64,000 bases of DNA from an uncultured Latescibacterota bacterium. GTDB taxonomy: Bacteria; Latescibacterota; UBA2968; UBA8231. Positions 43,407-52,471 of this stretch are shown in pieces. Within the stretch, counting starts at the first letter, position 1, and every line of letters starts with the position of its first letter. A program made the position numbers and the translations under genes. A model generated the notes under the pieces. The model had not been told where the DNA came from. It saw only the letters and a program-made list of their open reading frames with translations, and made no database searches. The stretch spans positions 3,560,599 to 3,624,598 of the forward strand of contig OX638377.1 in assembly GCA_951813615.1 (NCBI GenBank), read 5' to 3'.

Positions 43407-46136
43407 CTAGAGTCCCAGACCGGCGTACACCGTGATAAAGGTCGTGAAACCGGTCGAGGCCTTGTTCCCCAAACCAAACTCAGTGGTTTTCTTCTCAACG
43501 ATTTCCGCCGTCCTGCGCTCGTATTGGAAACCGAGCTGAGTAATCAGTTTATAGCCCAAATAATCGCTGATATTGGTCGCTTGGATCGCCAAGATCGTCT
43601 CTCGCTGATCCCCGGTGTCCACCCCTTCGGCTCCAGTCCTAACTAAGGCCTCTTCGTCGCTTAGCAACTCCCAGCGGTAACTCTGTTCCAAGCCCGCTTC
43701 GATCTGGGTGCGCGGCATCAGGGGCAGGCGGGTGATGAAAAACAAACTCGGCGTCCACTGCTTGCGCTCGTCTTCGGCCCGCAAAAAGGGCGAGTCAATC
43801 AGATACTCGCTTTTGACCCGAGGCATCAATTCCACCCCTGCTACACTGAGAGAATACTCGGCTTTATTGATCAGCCCGAAAAAGCGCGAGTCCCGCCGAG
43901 CGCCCAACTCCGCCAACACTTCATCGTCGAGCAATTGGTGGAAAAATTCGTACTTGAACTTGTTTTCCACCGTGAGGTTGGCCGTGCCCGTGTAGTTGAA
44001 ACCCAGCCACACGGTGTTGATCCAAGTGTCTCGGGCCGACAGCACATCCTGGACGGGTAGCTGCGGCCCGCGGAAAAAGGGCAGGGGTGCAATGCGGTCG
44101 TCGGCTATATTGTCGCGTGCCCGTTTCAGATGTTCAAAGACCCGGATGCGCCCCAAATCGGCGATATCCTTGTCCAAGGTGAAGAGAGCGTAACTGGTCT
44201 CGCTGCGCCGCGCAGACGAGATCAACCACTGCCGAGTCCGCCCCGCAGTCAGTCGAGTCTCCGGCGTCAGGTGGACACCGCCGTAGGCATTGTACCCCCG
44301 ATGGTCGCGCTTGTAGGGGAAGTCGGGCTCGGTGTCGTTCTCAAAGCGGTCAATCCAGCCGTTGTTGTTGAGATCAATGCCAAAGAGAAACTCGGGCCGG
44401 TCGCTGTGATAGCGCAGGAAGGGTTCTTCGTAATCGGGCAACTGATTCTCGCGCGTGCGGTTATCGTTTTGGTTGAAGTCGTTGATGAAATCGTTATTCT
44501 CGTCCCAGCCTGGAAAGACCTCGATATCGGGACCGGCCTGATAGACACGCCCCCAATCGGGCGTGCGGTCTTGGTCGTCGTTGTCCTCGACGAACTCGAA
44601 GAATCGGGTCTGGGTCGAATAGTCGATGACGCCCCGCTGGTCGCTGAGAAAAATGTTGGTCGCGTAGTCTTTGCCCATGCTGAAGGCTTCGCCATAGACA
44701 AACCACGGATAGACGTTTTTCGCCGCGTTCAGCATCCAAGCGTCGGCGCGCCGCGAAGCCGATTCGTGGTCGCCTTCTACATTGGGGTTGGGGTACTTCC
44801 TGAACTGGTGGTTGACCGCGTACTCGGCATAGGTGTCAAAGCCCAAGATGCTCGTCGTGGCGAGGTGGAAACCGAAAATTTGGTTGGCCGTGGGCAGACC
44901 GTAGTCAAAGCGCACGAGCCGCTGGTTCGAAGTGTCGCGCACATTGCCGTCGGCCCGGACGATTAGCAGGGGATGGAATTCTCCAGCGCGGCTCAGTTGG
45001 CGATTGGAGGCCATCGACACCTTGTAGTCGTTGGCCAGCACCAACTCGAAAGTAACCTCGACGATGGTCGAGGGATCGGGTCCTAGATAGGCGCGGTCAG
45101 AAAAATCGTAGATGAGGCGAATAGTCTCGTCCCCGTCCGCAGCCAAAAAGCCCCCCTGCCGCTGGAAACCGCCCTGGACCAGAGGCGCGAAGTTGATCTC
45201 CTTGCCCGTGATGGTTTCGCGCTCGCCGGTATTGAAGTCCCGGATCGCAGTGATGATGATATTTTGCGAAAACAGCGCTGCCCCTCCCCGACCGTCGGCG
45301 GGCGAGTCGTCTTCGAGCAGGATTTCGATGCGGGTGACGGCGCTGCTGTTTTGATCGACGGTCAAATCGCCTTGGGCGCGGCCACCTAAGAAGCTCTCCA
45401 ACAGCGTATTGGACTGGTGGGCGTTGATATAGGTAGTCCCCAAGGTAACGAAATCGCCCACCTGAGCGGTAAAGTGGCCGCCGAGAAAGTCGGTGGTATT
45501 CGACACGCCCGTGGGCACAGCACCGACGGCAACGCCCACTTGGTTGGGGGCACTGATGCGCGACATCAGCACCGTGGCCTGGTACTTGTCCGAGGCGAAA
45601 TCGGCCTGGATGCCATTGAAGGCCGGCTTGGAAAAAGTCAGCGGCGTCAGCGTCGTGCGGATGCTATTGCCAATAGTCACCGCATAGTGATTCTGGCCCT
45701 TGCTGTCGGAGGCGATCAAGACATTGTTGAACCACGAGCCATAGCGGCTGTCCTTGAAGACGGTGCTGCCGAACTCGGCCGGTTGTTGCCGGCGCATGTC
45801 GTATATCAGCCAGCCTTGGGTGACAAAATTGCCGTATAGGTCGTAGAAGTAATTGCCCTCTATGGCTGTATTGACGTAGCGCTGGTAATTCTCGCGTGCG
45901 TAGTTGTTGTACTGCCAAGGCCGCCAGCGGTACTCGTTGTAGAGTTCTTGGGGCACGTACCAGCGTTTGAGGGTTGGATCGAGGGCGTCAAAGAGCACGC
46001 CCGGGCCCCGAGGTTCGTACGACACCCGACCACCGCGCTGCACTCCGAGGCGAGAGCCGTAATCCTGCGCCTGGAGCCAATCTGGACTCATCAAGCTGCT
46101 GAGGAGCAGGAAAGCCAACCCGTATTTGCCATACAT
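43407..46136 (-). CDS. large exported protein, probable outer-membrane barrel (paralogue A)
   Basis: A 909-residue protein with signal peptide (KYGLAFLLLSSLMSPDWLQAQ) and GGGAGGG before the ATG. It shares with paralogue B the N-terminal PQELYNEYRWRPW block, the FDYGLPTANQI segment, the calcium-like loops GWDENNDFINDFNQND and GIDLNNNGWIDRFEND, RTRQW, RVFEHLKRARDNIADDR and TWINTVWLGFNYTG, and ends in a strand FITVYAGLGL with a terminal hydrophobic residue. No known family is recognised. It lies between two surface-family genes in the long minus-strand operon. A tandem pair of barrel-like proteins with their probable cargo suggests a secretion or anchoring role. Confidence 0.8.
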   Translation of the reverse strand: MYGKYGLAFLLLSSLMSPDWLQAQDYGSRLGVQRGGRVSYEPRGPGVLFDALDPTLKRWYVPQELYNEYRWRPWQYNNYARENYQRYVNTAIEGNYFYDLYGNFVTQGWLIYDMRRQQPAEFGSTVFKDSRYGSWFNNVLIASDSKGQNHYAVTIGNSIRTTLTPLTFSKPAFNGIQADFASDKYQATVLMSRISAPNQVGVAVGAVPTGVSNTTDFLGGHFTAQVGDFVTLGTTYINAHQSNTLLESFLGGRAQGDLTVDQNSSAVTRIEILLEDDSPADGRGGAALFSQNIIITAIRDFNTGERETITGKEINFAPLVQGGFQRQGGFLAADGDETIRLIYDFSDRAYLGPDPSTIVEVTFELVLANDYKVSMASNRQLSRAGEFHPLLIVRADGNVRDTSNQRLVRFDYGLPTANQIFGFHLATTSILGFDTYAEYAVNHQFRKYPNPNVEGDHESASRRADAWMLNAAKNVYPWFVYGEAFSMGKDYATNIFLSDQRGVIDYSTQTRFFEFVEDNDDQDRTPDWGRVYQAGPDIEVFPGWDENNDFINDFNQNDNRTRENQLPDYEEPFLRYHSDRPEFLFGIDLNNNGWIDRFENDTEPDFPYKRDHRGYNAYGGVHLTPETRLTAGRTRQWLISSARRSETSYALFTLDKDIADLGRIRVFEHLKRARDNIADDRIAPLPFFRGPQLPVQDVLSARDTWINTVWLGFNYTGTANLTVENKFKYEFFHQLLDDEVLAELGARRDSRFFGLINKAEYSLSVAGVELMPRVKSEYLIDSPFLRAEDERKQWTPSLFFITRLPLMPRTQIEAGLEQSYRWELLSDEEALVRTGAEGVDTGDQRETILAIQATNISDYLGYKLITQLGFQYERRTAEIVEKKTTEFGLGNKASTGFTTFITVYAGLGL

Positions 46137-46166
46137 AGAAAACGCCCTCCCACAGGTATCGCTTGT

Positions 46167-48287
46167 TCAGTACACCACGCTAACGAGGCCGGTTTTTGCC
46201 TCGGAGCCGACATTGGTATCGAGCAAGACGCGGACCAAATAGATGCCAGGTACCACCACAGCGCCGTTGCCATCCCGCCCATCCCAAGTGGCTGTAAAGC
46301 GACCGCTGGCCCGGTCGTCAGCAAAGGCCGCACCGATAAAACGCCCGCTTAGATCGCGAATCTCCACCCTCAGCGGAGCACCTACGCCCAACCGCAGCAC
46401 CTCGAAATGGACCGCAGTTGCATCGTTGATTCCATCGCCGTTGGGGGAAAAAATCTTGGGGGTCACTTGGAGCTGGCCCAGCAGCGATCCCTTGATGGCA
46501 ATGCGCACCGCCAGATTGTTATCCACCGCGGTCAGGTCCTCGCTGCCCACCGGCCGCGGGTCCACATCTTCGGTCCCCAGTTGAGCCGCATTGCCCGGCA
46601 CGACCAACTGCGGCAATTGCCTGTCGTCCGCCGTGGCGGGATCAACCAGCCAAGCTCTGCCGGCAAATCCCTGACCAAAGCGCAGGACCGAGGTCGTAAA
46701 AGTGATCTTGAGCAAATCGCCATCGCCGACGGGTGGAAAGCCGACGACAAAGCGGCCATCCGCAGCGCTTTCAATGCTGAATTCGCCCTTGTGCAGCGGC
46801 AATTGCGCCTCCGCGAGGGCCACGTCAAAATCCTCCCCCGCGATGAGCTCGTCCCGGGTGTTGAGCACCTCTAGGCGGCCGATTTTTTCAAAGATGCTCG
46901 GCGAGGATATTTCAAAGCGATTGAAACCCGTATCCTGCGGCCGGACTCCCACCCGCGCCCCATAGGTGAACTCCACCACCTCTCCGGCGGCGACATCGCG
47001 GGGGAAAATTTCGCCGACAATTTTTTCGGCTGGCACGGGTCTGGCCACATCAAAGGACAGGGTGCCGACTCCGGCCGCGGCGAGAAAATCGCGGCTGACA
47101 AAATCGATCCTGAACTGGAAATACTGCCGCGGACCAGGCGAGACAATTGGCGTCCCGGCGGGAGTCGTGCCCTCTAACGGATAGGGGGGCGACCAATTGC
47201 TCCAGTTGATTAGGTCGTCCCTGATGGGCGCTTTTTGTTGGAGGGGCAGACTGGCGTGATCGGCCTGGGAGAGGGTGAGGTCCTGGCGGACGGATTCGGG
47301 TTGGGAATTGAACTGGTCAAAAGCCCCGTCAATGGGCAGATCATCGAGCAAGACGCCGTTGATTTCGGCCGACTCCTTCCAAGGCACTTCCTGCAAATCG
47401 GCGTTAAAGCGATTGAAGACAAAGGGCGTGGTGTCGCGGCCGGAACGGGTGAAGACGCGAATATCCGACAGGCCGGCGATGCCCTCGCGCCGCTCGCTCC
47501 AGCGCAGATTGCCCCAGTTGGCCAGATCGCCTAAGTCGAAGATATCCGACAGGTACTGAGCTTCGGGCACAAAGCCTGCGCCGAATACTTCCAACTCATC
47601 GACTTCAAAACCAATATTGGACAGCGATACCAGCCGCACATAGCGCACGAATTGCAGGGGCAAAGACAAATCGACGACTGCATCCGTATTGTCCTCGACC
47701 CGGACGAAGGTGGTGTACTGTGGGCGGCCTTCTACGGATGTCTCTTCGCTGCCGTCGTTCAGCTCTAGAGAATAGCCTCGCATAAAGTCGTTTTCGAACT
47801 TGAACTCCTCATTGGCGCGAACCGTGTTGCGCGGAAAAAACCGGATCCGGTTGACACCAAAGCGCGCGCCCAAATCCAAGTCCATAATAATGCCGCGGGC
47901 GATGACCACTTCCCCGGCGGCACTGGCCTTGCGGCGAAAGGCCGTTTCTGCATCCTCGTCGATGATGGCCGCCAGCGACTCTTGGCTGATTGAGGGCAGG
48001 GGCGAGCTCATGCCGCCGCCTCTGTCGGCCGCGCCCAGAGCCAGATTCCGCCCCGTGTCGATCTGTTGCGGAAAAATCCACCCCTCGGCAAATGCGAAGT
48101 CGATGACGCCGCCCGGCGTATTACCAACGGCCAACTCGGTATTGGACAAGCGGAATTGCGGGTCGATTTCTTCCCCACCGCCCGACCACGCATGCCCCTC
48201 TCCCCCCAAGGCGATCGTCTGCGCTGGGGCATCGGCTGCCAACGACAGCAACGCCAAGGCGAGAAGGCCGTACATTTTCCTACTCAT
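46167..48287 (-). CDS. secreted surface-family protein, FlgD-like C-terminal domain
   Basis: A 706-residue family member. The signal peptide is YGLLALALLSLAADAPAQ and the mature start TIALGGEGHAWSGG. NLALGAADRGGG leads into a discoidin-like region (IDEDAETAFRRK to INRIRFFPRN and FVRYVRLVSLSNIGFEVDEL). The core module begins VGEIFPRDVAAGEVVEFTYG, and the end has IFSPNGDGINDATAVHFEVL, VEIRDLSGRFIGAAF and a terminal VSVVY. AGGAAAG precedes ATG 48287. It is separated from barrel paralogue A by 30 bases and belongs to the same operon. Its putative ligand is unknown. Confidence 0.87.
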   Translation of the reverse strand: MSRKMYGLLALALLSLAADAPAQTIALGGEGHAWSGGGEEIDPQFRLSNTELAVGNTPGGVIDFAFAEGWIFPQQIDTGRNLALGAADRGGGMSSPLPSISQESLAAIIDEDAETAFRRKASAAGEVVIARGIIMDLDLGARFGVNRIRFFPRNTVRANEEFKFENDFMRGYSLELNDGSEETSVEGRPQYTTFVRVEDNTDAVVDLSLPLQFVRYVRLVSLSNIGFEVDELEVFGAGFVPEAQYLSDIFDLGDLANWGNLRWSERREGIAGLSDIRVFTRSGRDTTPFVFNRFNADLQEVPWKESAEINGVLLDDLPIDGAFDQFNSQPESVRQDLTLSQADHASLPLQQKAPIRDDLINWSNWSPPYPLEGTTPAGTPIVSPGPRQYFQFRIDFVSRDFLAAAGVGTLSFDVARPVPAEKIVGEIFPRDVAAGEVVEFTYGARVGVRPQDTGFNRFEISSPSIFEKIGRLEVLNTRDELIAGEDFDVALAEAQLPLHKGEFSIESAADGRFVVGFPPVGDGDLLKITFTTSVLRFGQGFAGRAWLVDPATADDRQLPQLVVPGNAAQLGTEDVDPRPVGSEDLTAVDNNLAVRIAIKGSLLGQLQVTPKIFSPNGDGINDATAVHFEVLRLGVGAPLRVEIRDLSGRFIGAAFADDRASGRFTATWDGRDGNGAVVVPGIYLVRVLLDTNVGSEAKTGLVSVVY

Positions 48288-48353
48288 GCTTTTCTTTCCT
48301 AGAGGACGAATCCGCGCTGTCCATAGGGGATTGGTCAATCACAAGCGTTGCCC

Positions 48354-49223
48354 CTACTCTTCTCTCCAAGCCGGAACATCCCATGAATTGTACCATTCCC
48401 ACTTCCACTTAACCTTCTTGGCCGGCATCTCCACTTCGTATTGAATGGGTGCGGTAAAAGGCAGCAATTGGGCCTTGCCGTCAATTTGCTCCCGGAGGTC
48501 TTCTAGGAAGGCATTGACGTCGGTCAAATTGGGCGGCCAATGACCGGCTGGAATCGGCTCGGCCTGGCGGTCGGTGCGGTAGTGGGTGGGAATGACGAAT
48601 TTGGGCTGCACCGCATTGATGAGCGGCTCCATCGGCGTCTTCATGTGTACCAGGTAATCGACGCGGTCGCGCAGATTCTCCAGCGGCGGATAGGCCCCGT
48701 GCAAATCCCCGGTGTGAAAAATGGCTACGTCTCTTGCAGCATGGGAGACTAGGTAGGCGCAAGTGGGCAGGTCCGGCCGGGCGCTTTCGCCGCTTTCGTA
48801 CACTTCAACCTGAATCGGCCCCAAATCAAACTCAAAGGGCCCGGGAAATTCGCGGCGGCCATAGCGCTCGACATCCTGGTACTTGGGATAAACCACCTGG
48901 ACCTTGTCTGCGGGGATGTGCTTGGTGATGGGCAGGTCGCGCGCAAAAGCGGCATCGCCGTACTTTTCGTCAATAGGCTCGTTGGGCGTCAGACAGCCAA
49001 TGGGGACGAAGAGTTTTTTCCAGCGATCGCCCTGGCAGAGCTTGCGCAGAGTCTTGGGATGACAATGGTCAAAGTGCTCGTGGCTGATAAAAATGTAGTC
49101 GAATATCGGTTCGGCCCGTTCTAGGTCTTCGCCGAAGAGATAGGGATCGAAACACACGTTGATATCGCCCAACAACGCCTCAAAGTGTCCACATCCGGCC
49201 CATCGCAAATAAATGCTGTCCAT
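48354..49223 (-). CDS. MBL-fold metallohydrolase (UlaG-like)
   Basis: A 289-residue cytosolic metallo-beta-lactamase-fold protein. ISHEHFDHCHP supplies the HxHxDH zinc motif (near residue 51), AIFHTGDLHGAYPP and VIPTHYRTD the later ligands. The opening IYLRWAGCGHFEALLGDINVCFDPY matches lactonase/UlaG-like members. GGAG precedes ATG 49223; a start five codons earlier is possible. It is the only cytosolic enzyme in the surface-protein operon, 25 bases after one surface gene and about 65 before the next. It may hydrolyse a lactone or phosphodiester signal or processing by-product; a bystander role is also possible. Confidence 0.88.
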   Translation of the reverse strand: MDSIYLRWAGCGHFEALLGDINVCFDPYLFGEDLERAEPIFDYIFISHEHFDHCHPKTLRKLCQGDRWKKLFVPIGCLTPNEPIDEKYGDAAFARDLPITKHIPADKVQVVYPKYQDVERYGRREFPGPFEFDLGPIQVEVYESGESARPDLPTCAYLVSHAARDVAIFHTGDLHGAYPPLENLRDRVDYLVHMKTPMEPLINAVQPKFVIPTHYRTDRQAEPIPAGHWPPNLTDVNAFLEDLREQIDGKAQLLPFTAPIQYEVEMPAKKVKWKWEWYNSWDVPAWREE

Positions 49224-49248
49224 ATTGCTTTCTCCCACGGAATGCCGC

Positions 49249-51111
49249 TCAATACACGACGGCCACTAGTCCGCTGCTTTCCTCCTGTCCCTCGTCCGTA
49301 TCCACCTGCACCCGGTAGAGATAGATACCCGGTGCGACCACGCTCCCGCCATCCCCTCTGCCGTCCCACGTCCGGGCGTATTGGCCACTGGTATCCGCGC
49401 CCCGGTATAGCTGGCGCACCCGGCGACCCGCCAGATCGAATATGCCCACTTCCACCGTTCCGGTGCCGGCCAGTTCGAGTAGGATATACTCGATGTGGAC
49501 CTGATCGTTTACCTGATCGCCATTGGGCGTGAATACCCGCGAACTGAGCACCAGCTCACTGACGATCTCGCGGCCCAATTCAATCCCTACCGAGCGCTGA
49601 TTACTGTCTAGGCGGAAGGTCGCATCGCCGTCCTCTACCAACTGCCCCACTTCTAGGGGGCGTTGGCTATCGAAGACTTGGGCGGCGAAGAGCGTGCCAA
49701 AGCGGAACACTCGCCCCTTGAAGAAAATCTCCACCACGCGGCCGGTCTTGCTCCGGTCCATGCGCGCCACTTCCAATACCAGCCGCTGATCCGCCAACGG
49801 CTCGACGAGCCGCCAATCCTGCAATTCCTCGTTGACGCGCACCGAATCAACGCTGGTGAACTGCCCTGAGGTCTCCAGTACCAAGCGGTCAAAGCCGCTT
49901 TCGCCCCCGGCAAAATCCGGCCGCATTGCATAAACAAAGGCCGTCTCTTCCCCTGGCTTTACCTCAATCGGCCAGATCTCGCCAAGTACCCGTCCGGCCA
50001 CCGGCGGCTGAGTGACGCGGAATTCGATAAAATCGATGGCTGCACCATCCAGCCCACTAGGCACGAAGTCCAACTGCATTTGGATGAATTGTCGGGGACC
50101 CGGCGAGGTGATCGGCGTGCCGAGATTGTCGGCCCAATCGTAGGGCCCCGACCACGAACTCCAATTATCTAGGTCCGTGGTGATTTCGGCTTTGTTGCCC
50201 TTCAGGTTGTTGTAGTCCGCCGCAGTCAAGGGCACGCCTCGGGCATTGCGGAAGGTCTTTTCCTCGCCGCGGCCGGTAAAACGCCAATAGCGGTTGGGAT
50301 CTACCGTGTGGCCGCTGCGCGTGCGGAGGATCAATTTGGCACCGGTATCTTGGAAGCCCGACCAGCGAATCTCACCCAAGCTAGACGACTGGCCGAGATC
50401 GAAGGCCCCGGAAGTGTACAGGGCACTGGATACATAGCCCTCGCCATAGACTTCCAACTCGGCGATTTCCCAGCCCTCTTTTTTGTGAATATTGAGTTGT
50501 ATCTGGTCGAGAAGACGGGGGACAAAGTTGATTTCGAGACGGGAGTTTCGATTGTCGGTACCCCGAGCGATTACATTTTTACCCTGTGGCCTTATCGTAC
50601 CCTTGGGCAGCGAGTACAGGGTATAGCCCTCGATGAGGCGTTCGGGATGGTTCGGACGGGGAAAGACGACAACCTGATTCACTAGGAAGCGGCCGCCCAA
50701 ATCGAGATATACCAGAGACGACTCCGAGCGCGCGACTAGAACCGCCGGGTCGAGAAAAGTGGTTGAGTCACCGTCGGCGATCAAATCGATTTCTTCGCCC
50801 TTGGTGAGAAAATTGTACTTCCAACTGCCGGGACCGCCGCCCCGAGCAAAGGAAGATATCGCCATATTCTCGTCCGAAGGAATGAATACAGGGGCGAGCC
50901 GTCCCTCATTGCTGACCTCCAAGCCGACCATCACTCCCTCGGCTCCCTCGGCGAAGTCCTCCCAACTCAACTGGACAAACTCCACATCCGGATTGTCCGC
51001 CAATTCGGGCTGAGGGAGCTCGTAGCCACCAACTCGATAAATGGTGAGCCCCCAAGACAAAGTCGGGGCCAGCAAAGACAGCAGCGCTAGGCGAAGCATC
51101 GCGGCTTTCAT
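49249..51111 (-). CDS. secreted surface-family protein, FlgD-like C-terminal domain
   Basis: A 620-residue family member whose signal peptide (LRLALLSLLAPTLSWG) leads to LTIYRVGG. The N-terminal module has ENMAISSFARGGGPG and a discoidin-like segment (DGDSTTFLDP to VNQVVVFPRPNHPERLIEGY); the core is LGEIWPIEVKPGEETAFVYA, and the end VFTPNGDQVNDQVHIEYIL, VGIFDLAGRRVRQL and VAVVY. ATG 51111 was chosen to give a proper signal peptide; no clear ribosome site is seen. It is closest to the gene at 56963-58801 (TRSGHTVDPNRYWRFTGRG against TRNGTAADPNRYWRFTGRG). It heads the long minus-strand operon behind a hairpin. Confidence 0.87.
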   Translation of the reverse strand: MKAAMLRLALLSLLAPTLSWGLTIYRVGGYELPQPELADNPDVEFVQLSWEDFAEGAEGVMVGLEVSNEGRLAPVFIPSDENMAISSFARGGGPGSWKYNFLTKGEEIDLIADGDSTTFLDPAVLVARSESSLVYLDLGGRFLVNQVVVFPRPNHPERLIEGYTLYSLPKGTIRPQGKNVIARGTDNRNSRLEINFVPRLLDQIQLNIHKKEGWEIAELEVYGEGYVSSALYTSGAFDLGQSSSLGEIRWSGFQDTGAKLILRTRSGHTVDPNRYWRFTGRGEEKTFRNARGVPLTAADYNNLKGNKAEITTDLDNWSSWSGPYDWADNLGTPITSPGPRQFIQMQLDFVPSGLDGAAIDFIEFRVTQPPVAGRVLGEIWPIEVKPGEETAFVYAMRPDFAGGESGFDRLVLETSGQFTSVDSVRVNEELQDWRLVEPLADQRLVLEVARMDRSKTGRVVEIFFKGRVFRFGTLFAAQVFDSQRPLEVGQLVEDGDATFRLDSNQRSVGIELGREIVSELVLSSRVFTPNGDQVNDQVHIEYILLELAGTGTVEVGIFDLAGRRVRQLYRGADTSGQYARTWDGRGDGGSVVAPGIYLYRVQVDTDEGQEESSGLVAVVY

Positions 51112-51130
51112 ACTTATTGGGTTAAAATGT

Positions 51131-51165
51131 GCTGCCTGGCGCACCGTCTCGGTACACCAGGCAGC
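51131..51165 (-). terminator. hairpin terminator between the CBM9-like gene and the surface operon
   Basis: GCTGCCTGG (51131-51139) pairs with CCAGGCAGC (51157-51165), with an inner ACCG/CGGT pair. On the minus strand it is followed by ACATTTTAAC, a short U-rich tract. It lies 30 bases after the CBM9-like stop and 20 before the next start, so it probably attenuates rather than fully isolates the operon. Confidence 0.55.
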
Positions 51166-51194
51166 GAAAACAACACGGGATATAGGAGGATAGC

Positions 51195-52085
51195 TTAATT
51201 GACGAAACCGGCCTTGAGCCGACCCCAAGTCGTGGCTTCAACTGCAGAGGGAATAGCGCCGAAGTCAACGCTCTCATCAATGGGCGACAAGAAGAAATCG
51301 CTGCAGCCATCGGCGTTCCTAAAACCAATGTCGCTCTGGCTCAGGTTGTAGAAAGCGTCCCAACCGCCGCACTCTTCGCCTTCGCGGGCCTGGCGGCAGC
51401 CGACATCGTAATCCATCCAGTTGTAGTGGATGCCGATTATGTTGTTTTCTTGCATCTCGTGGAGGATCGACTCGCCGGGACCAGCGGGATTGATGTCGTC
51501 GGTGGGAGCCAAGCGGATTTCCAGCCAGGTCGTCCCCGGACCGTAGTGGTCGCCCTCAAAAGTGGCCACTGCATTGTACCAGCCCTCCTCGGGCAGCCAA
51601 GTCGCTGCGCCCCAAAAGAAATGGACAATTTCCGAGCCTAACAACGTGTCGCCGATATTGTTGTAGGTTTCGGTCTGATAGCACTGAGAGCCGTCCAAGC
51701 GCTCATCACCCGGATAGCACTCACCACCACTGTGATCGGCGTCGAGGAGAATTTGCCAGGTATCGCCTGGTCGGTTGATGTCGTCGAATACTTGGCTGTA
51801 AAAATAGAGCCGGTTGGTCCCCAAGCTGTAGGTCACCGTGGCTTTGGCGTCGAAATTTGACGCGTCTATTTCCCGTCCTCCTTGGGTATCGGGAAACTGC
51901 TCGGTGGTCTGCCAATACGCTTCGGGGACGATATCGTATTCACTGCCGACGCCGTCTAGGACGGGCTCGAGGCCGGCTGGCCACTGGAAGGCCGGAAAAA
52001 TGGCACCCTCGGGCGAGTGCGCCGAAATATTGACCGCTAGGCCCAACGTAAGGGCCACAGCAGCCGTTGCGATGCGACGAGTCAT
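51195..52085 (-). CDS. exported CBM9-like / DOMON-type carbohydrate-binding protein
   Basis: A 296-residue exported protein with signal peptide RRIATAAVALTLGLAVNISAH. The body follows the pattern of extracytoplasmic carbohydrate-binding family 9-like domains: DGVGSEYDIVPEAYW at the front, TVTYSLGTNRLYFYSQVFDD and WQILLDADHSGGECY in the middle, and YNAVATFEGDHYGPGTTWLEIRLAP later. Six cysteines suggest disulfides. The C-terminal segment AVEATTWGRLKAGFVN is a recurrent ending in such bacteria. GGAACTGAC precedes the ATG. It is upstream of the surface-protein operon, with a hairpin between. A binding role for a glycan or a haem-type ligand is inferred. Confidence 0.75.
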   Translation of the reverse strand: MTRRIATAAVALTLGLAVNISAHSPEGAIFPAFQWPAGLEPVLDGVGSEYDIVPEAYWQTTEQFPDTQGGREIDASNFDAKATVTYSLGTNRLYFYSQVFDDINRPGDTWQILLDADHSGGECYPGDERLDGSQCYQTETYNNIGDTLLGSEIVHFFWGAATWLPEEGWYNAVATFEGDHYGPGTTWLEIRLAPTDDINPAGPGESILHEMQENNIIGIHYNWMDYDVGCRQAREGEECGGWDAFYNLSQSDIGFRNADGCSDFFLSPIDESVDFGAIPSAVEATTWGRLKAGFVN

Positions 52086-52471
52086 GTCAGTTCCTTTCTC
52101 GTAAAACGATGAAATTTGCGTTCTAAACTAGAATACTTCTCTGCACCTAATGCATTCTCCTCCTTTCCGCAATCGAGTTGGACAAAAGCCGATCTACTGG
52201 GATTTCCCAATCTTTACTCCTCCAACTGCAAGGTACGAAATTTGAAAATTAAAAATCAAGCAAAATAAAGGGCGTACGCTTGAGCAGTCGAAGTCAACGC
52301 TTCACTCGCCAACCAAATAAAGGCGGCCAAGCGTGCACCAGCCAGCGCTTCACCGCGCCTTTAGGCGTGACTAAAACGCTCGTTTGCTGCCGCCTTCGAT
52401 TGGTTATAGTTTGCTCAGCCACGGCTCGGATCGCTCGACTGCCACCCACTTGAGTCTGTAAAGGAACCGTC
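52086..52471. other. divergent intergenic region
   Basis: No gene is assigned. It must hold the promoters of the CBM9-like gene (leftward) and the parvulin gene (rightward). A 13-base palindrome, TTCTAAACTAGAA (52121-52133), lies about 40 bases upstream of the CBM9-like start, and a small GCGCC/GGCGT hairpin lies near 52356-52370. The middle is A+T-rich. Neither element can be assigned a regulator. Confidence 0.45.

Noticed and set aside
48340..48360. GTAGGGGC half-palindrome at the end of the MBL gene
   Set aside because: Only half of the 14399-14426 element is present; not listed as a repeat copy.
47800..48444. Plus-strand 214-codon frame opposite a surface-protein gene
   Set aside because: Spans the gene start and the spacer, serine/proline/arginine-rich, no signal or domain.
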